Shown here piece after piece: positions 1 to 8,470 of a stretch of 64,000 nucleotides of DNA. This DNA comes from Pseudoclavibacter triregionum. GTDB lineage: Bacteria > Actinomycetota > Actinomycetes > Actinomycetales > Microbacteriaceae. The stretch covers positions 1,054,001 through 1,118,000 of the forward strand of contig OU365335.1 of NCBI GenBank assembly GCA_910822395.1, read 5' to 3'. Each line of letters opens with the position of its first letter. Position 1 is the first letter of the stretch. The notes beneath the pieces are model-generated. The model made no database searches. It was not told the DNA's origin and saw nothing but the letters and a program-made list of their open reading frames with translations. The position numbers and the translations under genes were made by a program.

Positions 1-1
1 C

Positions 2-2683
2 GTCGAGCACGGCTTCGAGCCGTACTACGTCGTCTCCGACGCGAAGAAGAAGACCGTCGCCGAGCTGAAGCGGGCCCTCAAGGACGCCGACGAGCTCATC
101 CTCGCCACCGATGAGGACCGCGAGGGCGAGGCCATCGCATGGCACCTCCTCGAGGTCCTCAAGCCCAAGGTGCCCGTGAAGCGCATGGTCTTCCACGAGA
201 TCACCGAGGAGGCCATCCAGGCAGCCAAGGACAAGACGCGCGACATCGACGCCCACCTCGTCGACGCGCAGGAGACCCGCCGCATCCTCGACCGCATCTA
301 CGGCTACGAGATCTCGCCCGTGCTCTGGCGCAAGGTCGGCTCCGGCCTCTCCGCCGGCCGCGTGCAGTCGGCCGCCACCCGCCTCATCGTCGACCGCGAG
401 CGCGAGCGCATGGCCTTCGTCGCCGCCTCCTACTGGGGCGTCGAGGCGCAGCTCGCCCCCGAAGGCGGCGAGGCGCAGGCCTTCCCTGCCCGTCTCACCC
501 GCGTCGGCGGCGCCCGCATCGCCACCGGCCGCGACTTCGACGACCACGGCGTCCTCACGAGCGACGCCCGCGTGCTCGACGAGGCCGGCGCCCGCGCCAT
601 CGCCGACGCGCTCGAGTCGGGCGAGACCGGCGTCCGCGTCGCCAAGCTCGAGACGAAGCCCTACACGCGCCGCCCCGCCGCACCCTTCACGACCTCCACG
701 CTCCAGCAGGAGGCCGCCCGCAAGCTCCGCTTCACCGCCCGCCAGACGATGTCCGTCGCCCAGTCGCTCTACGAGAACGGGCACATCACCTATATGCGAA
801 CGGACTCGTCGAACCTCTCCGGCCAGGCCATCGCCGCCGCCCGCAAGCAGGCCGCCGCCCTCTACGGCGCCGACTCGCTCCCGGAGAAGCCGCGCGTCTA
901 CGGCTCGAAGTCGAAGGGCGCCCAGGAGGCGCACGAGGCCATCCGCCCCTCCGGCTCCGACTTCCAGACCCCCGCCGAGCTGCGCTCGAAGCTCTCGCCG
1001 AACGACTTCCGCCTCTACGAGCTCATCTGGAAGCGCACCGTCGCCTCCCAGATGGCCGACGCGAAGGGCTTCACCGCCACCGTCACCATCGCGACCGACG
1101 AGATCGCGATCCCGGATGCCGAGGGCAAGGCCGTGAAGCAGGCCGCCGAGCTCCAGTCGTCCGGCACCGTCATCACCTTCCGCGGCTTCCTCGCCGCCTA
1201 CGAGGAGGGCCGCGACGAATCCCGCGACGCCGACGGCGCCGCCAAGGAGGCGAAGCTCCCGGAGATGACCGAGGGCCAGGCCCTCCTCGCCGCCGAGGCC
1301 GAGGCGAAGCCCCACGAGACGACCCCGCCGCCGCGCTACACCGAGGCGAGCCTCGTGAAGGCGCTCGACGAGCTCGGCATCGGGCGCCCCTCGACCTACG
1401 CCGCCATCATCGCCACCATCCAGGACCGCGGCTACGTCACGAGCCGCGGCTCGGCCCTCGTGCCGAGCTGGACGGCGTTCTCGGTCGTGCGCCTCCTCGA
1501 GGAGCACTTCCACGACCTCGTCGAGTACGACTTCACCGCCGCCATGGAGGCCGACCTCGACCGCATCGCCGCGGGCGAGCAGGACCGCGTCGCCTGGCTC
1601 AACGGCTTCTACTTCGGCACCGACGACCACCGGGGCCTCCGCGGCGTGCTCGACAACCTCGGCGAGATCGACGCCCGCGAGATCAACTCCACCCCCGTCG
1701 GCGACGGCGCCGCCGTGCTCCGCATCGGCCGCTACGGCCCGTACCTCGAGGTGCCGCAGGAGGGATCCGAGACGCCGCGCCGCATCAACGTGCCCGAGGA
1801 CCTCGCCCCCGACGAGCTCACGGACGAGCGCGTGAAGGAGCTCCTCGAGGCGCCCGAGAACACCGACCGCGAGCTCGGCCTCGACCCCGAGTCGGGCCAC
1901 CAGATCGTGCTCAAGGACGGCCGCTACGGCCCCTACGTCACCGAGGTCATCCCCGAGCCGGAGGCACCCGCCGAGGGCGCCCCGAAGCGGAAGGCCGCCG
2001 CGCCGAAGCCGCGCACGGCCTCGCTCTTCACGACGATGGTCCCCGCCGAGGTGAACCTCGAGCAGGCCCTGCGCCTCCTCTCGCTGCCCCGCGTCGTCGG
2101 CGTCGACGAGGAGTCTGGCGCCGAGATCACCGCCCAGAACGGCCGCTACGGCCCGTACCTCAAGAAGGGCGCCGACACCCGCACGCTCCCCAGCGAGGAC
2201 GCGATCTTCGACATCGACCTCGCCGGCGCGCAGGAGCTCTTCGCGCAGCCGAAGTACGGCGCCCGCCAGTCGAAGTCGAACATCCAGGAGTTCGAGTCGC
2301 CGGATCCCGTGAGCGGCAAGACCGTCCGCGTGAAGGAGGGCCGCTTCGGCCCGTACGTCACCGACGGCGAGACGAACGTCACCGTGCCGCGCGGCGAGAA
2401 CCCGGAGGAGATCAGCTTCGAGCGCTGCGTCGAGCTCCTCGCCGAGAAGCGCGCCAAGGGCCCCACCAAGCGCAAGCCCGCGGCGAAGAAGCCGGCCGCG
2501 AAGAAGCCGGCGGTGAAGAAGACCACGACGGCGAAGTCGACCACGGCGAAGGCCACGGCGACGAAGTCCGCCGCCGCCAAGTCGACGACCGCCAAGTCGA
2601 CGACCGCCAAGTCGACGACCGTCGCGAAGAAGCCCGCCGCCCGCAAGCCGGCCGCGAAGCCCGCGGCCGACGCCGCCGAGTAG
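2..2683 (+). CDS. topA: DNA topoisomerase I (5' end outside window)
   Basis: Type IA topoisomerase that relaxes negatively supercoiled DNA by single-strand passage. The reading frame is open from base 2, so the start lies upstream. The TOPRIM acidic motif ATDEDREGEAIAWHL is encoded near 104-148, and the active-site tyrosine sits in ITYMRTDSSNLS near 786-821. The C-terminal half carries several copies of the GRYGPY-type repeat typical of the actinobacterial topoisomerase C-terminal domain. The protein ends in a low-complexity Lys/Ala/Thr tail (about 2460-2680) built from AKK, TTAK and KST units; such basic tails in actinobacterial TopA bind DNA and support processivity. tmk and holB follow on the same strand, a common actinobacterial order. 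Family identity is secure; only the N-terminus is missing. Confidence 0.97.
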   Translation, partial: VEHGFEPYYVVSDAKKKTVAELKRALKDADELILATDEDREGEAIAWHLLEVLKPKVPVKRMVFHEITEEAIQAAKDKTRDIDAHLVDAQETRRILDRIYGYEISPVLWRKVGSGLSAGRVQSAATRLIVDRERERMAFVAASYWGVEAQLAPEGGEAQAFPARLTRVGGARIATGRDFDDHGVLTSDARVLDEAGARAIADALESGETGVRVAKLETKPYTRRPAAPFTTSTLQQEAARKLRFTARQTMSVAQSLYENGHITYMRTDSSNLSGQAIAAARKQAAALYGADSLPEKPRVYGSKSKGAQEAHEAIRPSGSDFQTPAELRSKLSPNDFRLYELIWKRTVASQMADAKGFTATVTIATDEIAIPDAEGKAVKQAAELQSSGTVITFRGFLAAYEEGRDESRDADGAAKEAKLPEMTEGQALLAAEAEAKPHETTPPPRYTEASLVKALDELGIGRPSTYAAIIATIQDRGYVTSRGSALVPSWTAFSVVRLLEEHFHDLVEYDFTAAMEADLDRIAAGEQDRVAWLNGFYFGTDDHRGLRGVLDNLGEIDAREINSTPVGDGAAVLRIGRYGPYLEVPQEGSETPRRINVPEDLAPDELTDERVKELLEAPENTDRELGLDPESGHQIVLKDGRYGPYVTEVIPEPEAPAEGAPKRKAAAPKPRTASLFTTMVPAEVNLEQALRLLSLPRVVGVDEESGAEITAQNGRYGPYLKKGADTRTLPSEDAIFDIDLAGAQELFAQPKYGARQSKSNIQEFESPDPVSGKTVRVKEGRFGPYVTDGETNVTVPRGENPEEISFERCVELLAEKRAKGPTKRKPAAKKPAAKKPAVKKTTTAKSTTAKATATKSAAAKSTTAKSTTAKSTTVAKKPAARKPAAKPAADAAE

Positions 2684-2745
2684 CCAGCCGCCCGCGAGCC
2701 CCGCCCCGCCGCCCCACCGTCCGCCACGAGCGAAGGAACCCCAGG

Positions 2746-3435
2746 ATGACCGGCCTCTTCATCACCCTCGAGGGCGGCGACGGCGCCGGCAAGACGACCC
2801 AGGCGAACCGGCTCGCCGCCTGGCTCGAGGAGCGCGGCGCCCGCGTCGTCCGCACCCGCGAGCCCGGCGGCACCGACCTCGGCCTGCAGCTGCGCGAGAT
2901 CGTCCTCCACTCACGCGACCACATCGACGAGCGCGCCGAGGCCCTCCTCTACGCCGCCGACCGCGCCCACCACGTCGCGACCGTCGTGCGCCCCGCCCTC
3001 GAGCGGGGCGAGGTCGTCCTCCAGGACCGCTACCTCGACTCCTCCGTCGCCTACCAGGGCGCCGCGCGCGGCCTCGGCGCCTCCGACATCCGCGGCATCT
3101 CCATGTGGGCGGCGCGCGACCTCCTGCCCGACCTCACGATCCTCCTCGACCTCGACGTCGCCGCCGGACGCGAGCGCCTCGCCGCCGCCGGCAAGCGCTA
3201 CGACCGGCTCGAGGCCGAGGCCGCCGCCTTCCACGAGACCGTGCGCCACGCCTTCCTCGACATCGCCCGCGGCGAGCCCGAGCGCTGCCTCATCGTCGAC
3301 GCCGCGCAGCCCGCGGAGGCCGTCGCCGAGGCCATCCGCGCCCGCGTCGAGCCGCTGCTCGAGCGCCTCGACCTCGTCGGCCTCGAGGCGCCCGACGCGC
3401 CGGCGCCGGCACCGAACCCGTCGCCCGCGCGATGA
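2746..3435 (+). CDS. tmk: thymidylate kinase
   Basis: Phosphorylates dTMP to dTDP with ATP, the last dedicated step of dTTP supply. The protein is 229 residues. The P-loop GGDGAGKTTQ lies near the N-terminus, followed by the TREPGGT motif and DRYLDSSVAYQG, the thymidylate-kinase signature. The ATG at 2746 is preceded by GAAGGAACC as a ribosome-binding site. The last about 20 residues are a Pro/Ala-rich tail beyond the usual enzyme end. The stop overlaps the holB start in an ATGA arrangement, so the two are probably translationally coupled. Confidence 0.96.
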   Translation: MTGLFITLEGGDGAGKTTQANRLAAWLEERGARVVRTREPGGTDLGLQLREIVLHSRDHIDERAEALLYAADRAHHVATVVRPALERGEVVLQDRYLDSSVAYQGAARGLGASDIRGISMWAARDLLPDLTILLDLDVAAGRERLAAAGKRYDRLEAEAAAFHETVRHAFLDIARGEPERCLIVDAAQPAEAVAEAIRARVEPLLERLDLVGLEAPDAPAPAPNPSPAR

Positions 3436-4583
3436 CCGTCTGGGACGAGCTCTCCGGCCAGCACGAGGCCGTCGAGGTCTTCCGCCGCGCCGTCGCCGCG
3501 AGCCGCCCCGGCGCCGCCGACCCGTCCGGGATGACGAACTCCTGGCTCATCACCGGCCCCGCCGGCTCCGGCCGCTCGAACTCCGCCTACGCCTTCGCAG
3601 CCGGGCTCCTCTGCCCGAGCGGCGGCTGCGGTGAGTGCGAGTCGTGCCGCCAGGTCGCCGCCCGCAGCCATCCCGACCTCACGGCCGTCGTCACCGAGAC
3701 CGTCCTCCTCGACATCAAGACCGCGCGCGGCCTCGTCGAGCGCGCCTCGATGTCGCCCATGAACGCGCCCTACCGCGTCATCGTCGTCGAGGACGCCGAC
3801 CGCATGGTCGCCCGCACCTCGAACACCCTCCTCAAGGCCATCGAGGAGCCGCCCGCCTCGACCGTGTGGATCCTCTGCGCCCCGAGCGAGGCCGACCTCC
3901 TCCCGACGATCCGCTCCCGCGTCCGCACGGTCTCGCTGCGCATGCCCAGCGTGGACGACGTCGCCGAGCTCCTCGTCCGTCGCGACGGCGTCCCTCGCCA
4001 GCTCGCCGAGCGCGCCGCCCGCGAGGCGCAGTCGCACATCGGCATGGCCCGGCGCCTCGCGACCAGCCCCGAGGCCCGCGAGCGGCGCGAGCGCGCCCTC
4101 GACGGCGTGCTCGGGCTGGGCGGCGTCGGCGACGCCGTCCGCAAGGCCGCCGAGTGGGTCGAGATCGCGCAGGCCGACGGCGAGGCGCAGTCCGCCGACC
4201 GCGACGAGGCAGAGCGGACAGAGCTCCTCCGCACCATGGGCGTGGCGCTCGGCAAGGCCGTGCCGCGGCAGCTGCGCGCCCAGGTGAAGGACCTCGAGGA
4301 CCACCAGAAGCGCCGCGCCAAGCGCGCCCACGTCGACGGCGTCGACCGCATCCTCACCGACGTCCAGTCGCTCCTGCGCGACCTGCTCACCGTGCAGCTG
4401 CGCATGGACGCGCCCCTCGTGAACGAGGAGCGCCGGGCCGAGCTCGAGTCCGCCGCTGGGCGGACGAGCGCCGAGTCGACCCTCACTAGCATGGACGCGA
4501 TCGCGACGACCCGCGCGCGGCTCGGGGCGAACGTGCCCCCGGCGCTCGCGCTCGAGGCCCTCGCCATCCAGCTCGCGCGCTGA
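3432..4583 (+). CDS. holB: DNA polymerase III subunit delta' (clamp loader)
   Basis: A 383-residue AAA+ clamp-loader subunit that works with the gamma/tau and delta subunits to load the sliding clamp. The P-loop region reads GPAGSGRSN, with Arg where an ATPase has Lys, which fits a delta' subunit that does not hydrolyse ATP. A four-cysteine zinc module (CPSGGCGECESC) follows, then the DADRM region in place of Walker B, and the SRVRTV arginine-finger sensor. The ATG at 3432 overlaps the tmk stop by 4 nt. The topA-tmk-holB order supports the call over other AAA+ proteins. Confidence 0.93.
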   Translation: MTVWDELSGQHEAVEVFRRAVAASRPGAADPSGMTNSWLITGPAGSGRSNSAYAFAAGLLCPSGGCGECESCRQVAARSHPDLTAVVTETVLLDIKTARGLVERASMSPMNAPYRVIVVEDADRMVARTSNTLLKAIEEPPASTVWILCAPSEADLLPTIRSRVRTVSLRMPSVDDVAELLVRRDGVPRQLAERAAREAQSHIGMARRLATSPEARERRERALDGVLGLGGVGDAVRKAAEWVEIAQADGEAQSADRDEAERTELLRTMGVALGKAVPRQLRAQVKDLEDHQKRRAKRAHVDGVDRILTDVQSLLRDLLTVQLRMDAPLVNEERRAELESAAGRTSAESTLTSMDAIATTRARLGANVPPALALEALAIQLAR

Positions 4584-4647
4584 CCCGGCGCCGGGTCGGA
4601 GGCGGGCCGCCGAGCGGATCCGTCACCACCGACCAGAAGGATCGCCG

Positions 4648-6219
4648 ATGCCCCGCAGCCCGAGGACCCGCCGGATGACCCCGCTCCGCGCCGCCGCCGC
4701 GGCCGCGGTCGCCCTCCTCACCGCCGCCGGGCTCTCCGGCTGCACGATCATCCAGCACCTCGAGGGCTCGGGCGGAGGCGCCGGCGCGGCCGTTCCCTCG
4801 GACATCGCCGAGAACGTCCGCCCCTACTACGAGCAGCAGCTCGAGTGGACGAGCTGCGAGAGCGGCTTGGAGTGCGCGACGGTCACCGCGCCGATGAACT
4901 GGGACGACCCGAGCCAGGGCGACATCTCCCTCGCCGCCGTCCGCATCCCCGCCTCCGGCACGAAGCTCGGCTCGCTCTTCACGAACCCCGGCGGCCCGGG
5001 CGCCTCCGGCTACGACTTCGTCGCGCTCTCGGGCACGAGCGCCTTCTCGCAGGACCTCCTCCAGAGCTACGACATCGTCGGCTGGGACCCCCGCGGCGTC
5101 GGCCGCTCGACCGCCGTCGACTGCTACGACGACAAGGGCATGGACGAGTACTTCTACGGCGTCCCGAGCCCGAAGCCGAAGGACGACGCCGCCACCATCC
5201 AGTACGCGACCGACCAGGCGAAGAAGTTCGCCGACGCGTGCCTCGAGAACACGGGCCCCATGCTCGAGTTCGTCGACACGATGAGCACGGTCCGCGACCT
5301 CGACCTGCTCCGCGCCCTCGTCGGCGACGAGAAGCTCAACTACTTCGGCTTCTCGTACGGCACCGACATCGGCGCCCACTACGCCGACACGTACCCGCAG
5401 CGGGTGGGACGCCTCGTGCTCGACGGCGCCACCGACCCGACGCTCTCGCAGTTCGACGTCGTCCTGGCCCAGCAGGCCGCCTTCGGCGACGCGACGAAGG
5501 CGTATCTCACGGACTGCCTCGCGAAGCCCCAGACCTGCCCCTTCCGCGGCAGCGTCGACGACGCGATCGCGCAGATCAACGACATCATGGAGAAGGCCGA
5601 CGACCGCCAGCCGAAGGCCGCGGACGGCCGCGTGCTCACGAGCTCGGTCATCGACACGGCCATCTCGGCCGCCCTCTACGACGAGTCGAGCTGGCGCTAC
5701 CTCTCGGACGCCTTCCGCACCTACACGAAGCAGGGCGACCCCTCCGGCTTCTTCATGCTCAGCGACTTCTACTACGACCGCGACGAGAACGGGCACTACA
5801 CCTCGAACATGTTCGAGGCGTTCATCGCCATCAACTGCCTCGACTACCCGGTCGAGACCGACCCGTCGAAGATCGAGGAGTACAACCGGAAGCTCGCCGA
5901 GGCGACCCCGATCGGCATCCCCGGCCCGAAGGACATGGGCGACGTGCAGTGCCAGCAGTGGCCGTTCCAGTCGCGGGTCACGCCGCACGCGGTGACGGGC
6001 GCCGGCGCGCAGCCGATCCTCGTCGTCGGGACGACCGGAGACCCCGCGACCCCGATCGAGTGGGCGCAGGCCGTGTCGCAGCAGCTCGAGTCGGGCGTCC
6101 TCCTCACGTACGAGGGCGAGGGCCACATCGCGTACGACTCCGGCGACCCGTGCGTCGTCGGGGCGGTCGACCACTATCTGCTCACGGGCGAGCCGCCGGC
6201 GAACGACACGAAGTGCTAG
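4648..6219 (+). CDS. secreted lipoprotein alpha/beta-hydrolase, tripeptidyl aminopeptidase (TAP) type
   Basis: A 523-residue exported serine hydrolase. A lipoprotein signal ends in the lipobox LSGC (Cys32), so the mature enzyme should be anchored on the outside of the membrane. GGPGASG forms the oxyanion-hole region, the nucleophile elbow is GFSYG with Ser236, and the C-terminal TAP-like domain carries the expected Asp (TTGDPATP) and His (GEGHIAY). Relatives release N-terminal tripeptides or act as proline-type peptidases; the substrate cannot be read from sequence. The ATG at 4648 has an AGAAGGATC ribosome site; a second ATG at 4675 would give a shorter but still valid signal peptide. Confidence 0.88.
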   Translation: MPRSPRTRRMTPLRAAAAAAVALLTAAGLSGCTIIQHLEGSGGGAGAAVPSDIAENVRPYYEQQLEWTSCESGLECATVTAPMNWDDPSQGDISLAAVRIPASGTKLGSLFTNPGGPGASGYDFVALSGTSAFSQDLLQSYDIVGWDPRGVGRSTAVDCYDDKGMDEYFYGVPSPKPKDDAATIQYATDQAKKFADACLENTGPMLEFVDTMSTVRDLDLLRALVGDEKLNYFGFSYGTDIGAHYADTYPQRVGRLVLDGATDPTLSQFDVVLAQQAAFGDATKAYLTDCLAKPQTCPFRGSVDDAIAQINDIMEKADDRQPKAADGRVLTSSVIDTAISAALYDESSWRYLSDAFRTYTKQGDPSGFFMLSDFYYDRDENGHYTSNMFEAFIAINCLDYPVETDPSKIEEYNRKLAEATPIGIPGPKDMGDVQCQQWPFQSRVTPHAVTGAGAQPILVVGTTGDPATPIEWAQAVSQQLESGVLLTYEGEGHIAYDSGDPCVVGAVDHYLLTGEPPANDTKC

Positions 6220-6322
6220 CGGCCGCGCGCTAGGCGGCGTGTCGCGGGGCAGATCCGGTTTGGCATCCGCCCGGGAGCCGGTGTAGTGTGTGGTGTCGCC
6301 TCGCGCACGCGCGGGGCTGCAG

Positions 6323-6395
6323 GCCGCCTTAGCTCAGTCGGCAGAGCGATTCACTCGTAATGAATAGGTCGTGGGTTCGATTCCCACAGGCGGCC
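6323..6395 (+). tRNA. tRNA-Thr (anticodon CGU)
   Basis: A full cloverleaf can be drawn: acceptor GCCGCCT pairs with AGGCGGC, the D arm is GCTCAGTCGGCAGAGC, the anticodon stem ATTCA/TGAAT holds loop CTCGTAA with anticodon CGT (reads ACG, Thr), and the T arm is GTGGG-TTCGATT-CCCAC. CCA is not encoded. The position-73 base is C, unusual for Thr, and the preceding G at 6322 could pair with it to extend the stem. Confidence 0.96.
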
Positions 6396-6400
6396 CCGAT

Positions 6401-6424
6401 CGGCCCCCGCTTGGGCGGGGGCCG
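6401..6424. terminator. hairpin terminator between tRNA-Thr and amidotransferase gene
   Basis: Perfect 10-bp stem CGGCCCCCGC / GCGGGGGCCG with a 4-nt TTGG loop directly after the tRNA. There is no T-tract, as is usual for such hairpins in GC-rich actinobacteria. It can serve both the tRNA and the converging gene that ends at 6461. Confidence 0.75.
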
Positions 6425-6460
6425 CCTCCGTTTCCGGGCGCCCTTGCGGCCGTCCGCTCG

Positions 6461-7189
6461 CTACCCCGCGAACCGCTCCGCGAAGCCGCGCACGATCCGC
6501 GCCGGCCACTCCTGCACGCCACCGGCTCGCACCCGTGCCGCGACCGCATCGAACTCGTGCGCGGGGAAGTATCCGGAGTCGCGGTAGAGGGCCATCCGGT
6601 CGATGATCGCGTCGGGGTCGAGCTCGGCGTGGAACTGCGTCGCGTACGCCATCTCGCCGACGCGGAACGCCTGCACCGGGCAGGCGGCGTTCGCCGCGAG
6701 CACGATCGCGCCGGGGGGCGCCTCCGAGCAGGCCTCCTTGTGGCCCGTGCAGACCGCGAAGCGCTCCGGCAGCGAGCGGAAGATCGGGTCCGCGCGGCCG
6801 GACGGGGTGAGCTCGACGTCGACGGCGCTCGTCTCCTCGCGGAAGCGGCCGTCCATGACGCCGCCGAGGTGGCGCACCATGACGCCGAAGCCGTAGCAGA
6901 GGCCGAGCAGCGGCAGCCGTCCCGCGACGGCGAGGTCGACGACGCGGCCGAGGTCGACCTCGGCGCGCAGCTGGAGCTCGCTCTTCACGGCGTCGGAGAC
7001 GTTGAAGGCGCTGCCGCCGATGAAGGCGCCCGACCAGAGGTCCGGGTCGAGGTCCGGCAGCGGGCCGGCGTCGACGCGCACGAGCACGAGCTGCTCGGGC
7101 GCGAGGCCGGCGCTGCGCAGGATCGCGCGATGCTCGTCGTCCGCCGCCGCATCGAGGTCGCGGACGGCGAGGTGGAGGAAGGGCTTCAC
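6461..7189 (-). CDS. class I glutamine amidotransferase (GMP synthase-like)
   Basis: A 242-residue stand-alone GATase1 domain. The nucleophile elbow LLGLCYGFG holds the catalytic Cys, and YATQFHAELD supplies the His of the triad. The GTG start at 7189 is chosen because a perfect AAGGAGGTCT ribosome site lies just upstream (7191-7200); longer versions in the same frame have no such site. The closest families are GMP synthase glutamine-hydrolysing-like proteins and gamma-glutamyl hydrolase-like enzymes; the acceptor is unknown. It sits downstream of a glutamate-cysteine ligase-like gene (43-nt gap), so both may act on glutamyl compounds. Confidence 0.85.
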   Translation of the reverse strand: MKPFLHLAVRDLDAAADDEHRAILRSAGLAPEQLVLVRVDAGPLPDLDPDLWSGAFIGGSAFNVSDAVKSELQLRAEVDLGRVVDLAVAGRLPLLGLCYGFGVMVRHLGGVMDGRFREETSAVDVELTPSGRADPIFRSLPERFAVCTGHKEACSEAPPGAIVLAANAACPVQAFRVGEMAYATQFHAELDPDAIIDRMALYRDSGYFPAHEFDAVAARVRAGGVQEWPARIVRGFAERFAG

Positions 7190-7232
7190 GAGACCTCCTT
7201 CGGGGCGGGGGCCGTCACGCGGCGTCCCCGGC

Positions 7233-8348
7233 TCACGAGCATGCCCGAGTCTCGGCCGCCGCGTGCGCGACGACGGCGCGGAGGTCGCCGCCGGCGCGGC
7301 TCGCGACCTCGCGCTGCCGGTCGGCGCTCGTGCCGGTGCGCAGGAGCGTGCGGGCGAAGCCGAGCTCGTGCTCGCAGCCGAGGCGCTCGGCGATCGGGGC
7401 GAGCCGATCGAGCCCGCGCTCGAGCTCGTCGCGCAAGGGCGCGAGACCGTCGGCGGTGATGAGCTCGGCCTCGAGGCCGTAGCGCGCCGCGCGCCACTTG
7501 TTCTCGGAGCGAGCCCAGCGCGGCAGCGGCCGAGGCCGCTCGCCGCGCTCGAGCGCCTCGATGAGCTCGGCGGCGAGGCAGGCGTTCCACGCGACGAGGC
7601 AGCCGACCTCGGCGAGCGTCGGCGAGGCGTCGGCCACGCGCGTCTCGACCGTGCCGAAGGCAGGCGCGGGTCGCACGTCCCAGCGGATCTCGTGCGCCGT
7701 CGCCGCGATCCCCGCCGCCGCGAGCTCGGCGACCCGCGCCTCGAAGGCCGGCCAGTCGGGGAGCTGGGGCGGCAGCCCGTTCGTCGCAAGCTGCTGGAAG
7801 AGCATCGTCCGCTGGGAGACGAAGCCCGTGTCCTCGCCCTCGTAGAACGCGCTCGACGCGGAGAGGGCGATGAGCAGGGGCGCGGCGTCGGCGAGGCCGG
7901 AGACGAGGGGGAGCGCGGCGTCGCGTTCGGCGAGCCCGAAGTGGACGTGCGTGCCGCAGATCGTCATCCGGCGCCCCCACCACGCGTTCCGCTCGCGGAC
8001 GGTCTCGTAGACGGCGCGCTCGACGACGGGGACGTCCTCGCCGCGCGTGAAGGGATGGGTGCCCGTCGCGAGCACCTCGAGCTCGAGCCGATCGGCCGCC
8101 TCGAGCACGCGCCCGAGGAGGGAGCGCAGCTCGGCGACCGCGTCGTCGACCCGGTCGTGGACGCCCGTGACGAGCTCGACCATCGAGGCGAGATACTCGC
8201 CCCGGATCGAGCCGCGCAGCTCCGGATCGAGCGAGGCGACGAGCTCCGGAGCGCGCGAGCTCAGGCCGAGGCCGTCGCGCTCGACGAGGGCGAGCTCCCA
8301 TTCCACGCCGATCGTCGCAGTCTCGGAGCGGGCGAAGTCGATGGGCAT
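7233..8348 (-). CDS. carboxylate-amine ligase, YbdK/GCS2 family (glutamate-cysteine ligase-like)
   Basis: A 371-residue ATP-dependent ligase of the glutamate-cysteine ligase family 2. The N-terminus TIGVEWELALVERDG contains the family's conserved metal/ATP-binding Glu residues, and CGTHVHFG is the second hallmark motif. Members join glutamate to an amine such as cysteine; weak glutamate-cysteine ligase activity is known for YbdK. The ATG at 8348 starts right before this conserved block. The frame stays open for 48 more codons upstream, but that part is low-complexity and overlaps the divergent promoter region. It is probably co-transcribed with the amidotransferase gene downstream. Confidence 0.87.
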   Translation of the reverse strand: MPIDFARSETATIGVEWELALVERDGLGLSSRAPELVASLDPELRGSIRGEYLASMVELVTGVHDRVDDAVAELRSLLGRVLEAADRLELEVLATGTHPFTRGEDVPVVERAVYETVRERNAWWGRRMTICGTHVHFGLAERDAALPLVSGLADAAPLLIALSASSAFYEGEDTGFVSQRTMLFQQLATNGLPPQLPDWPAFEARVAELAAAGIAATAHEIRWDVRPAPAFGTVETRVADASPTLAEVGCLVAWNACLAAELIEALERGERPRPLPRWARSENKWRAARYGLEAELITADGLAPLRDELERGLDRLAPIAERLGCEHELGFARTLLRTGTSADRQREVASRAGGDLRAVVAHAAAETRACS

Positions 8349-8458
8349 GGGCGGATCCCTCGGGCGGTGGGCTTGTGCGTCCAGCAGACCAGATGCGCGG
8401 GCTTCCCGCGCGCATCTTCGCCGAGAATCGTCACACTCGGCCCGTCGCCCCGGCCCCG

Positions 8459-8464
8459 TAGGCT
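8459..8464 (+). promoter_or_regulatory. -10 box TAGGCT of a leaderless promoter
   Basis: TAGGCT ends 6 nt before the ATG at 8471, the spacing at which transcription starts on the start codon itself. No ribosome-binding site is visible for that gene. No clear -35 box can be read. Confidence 0.6.
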
Positions 8465-8470
8465 CGTCGC

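Noticed and set aside
139-3435. A plus-strand open frame of about 1,100 residues covering topA and tmk
   Set aside because: Arg/Pro/His-rich shadow of topA in the wrong frame that happens to join the true tmk frame; only the part from 2746 is real.
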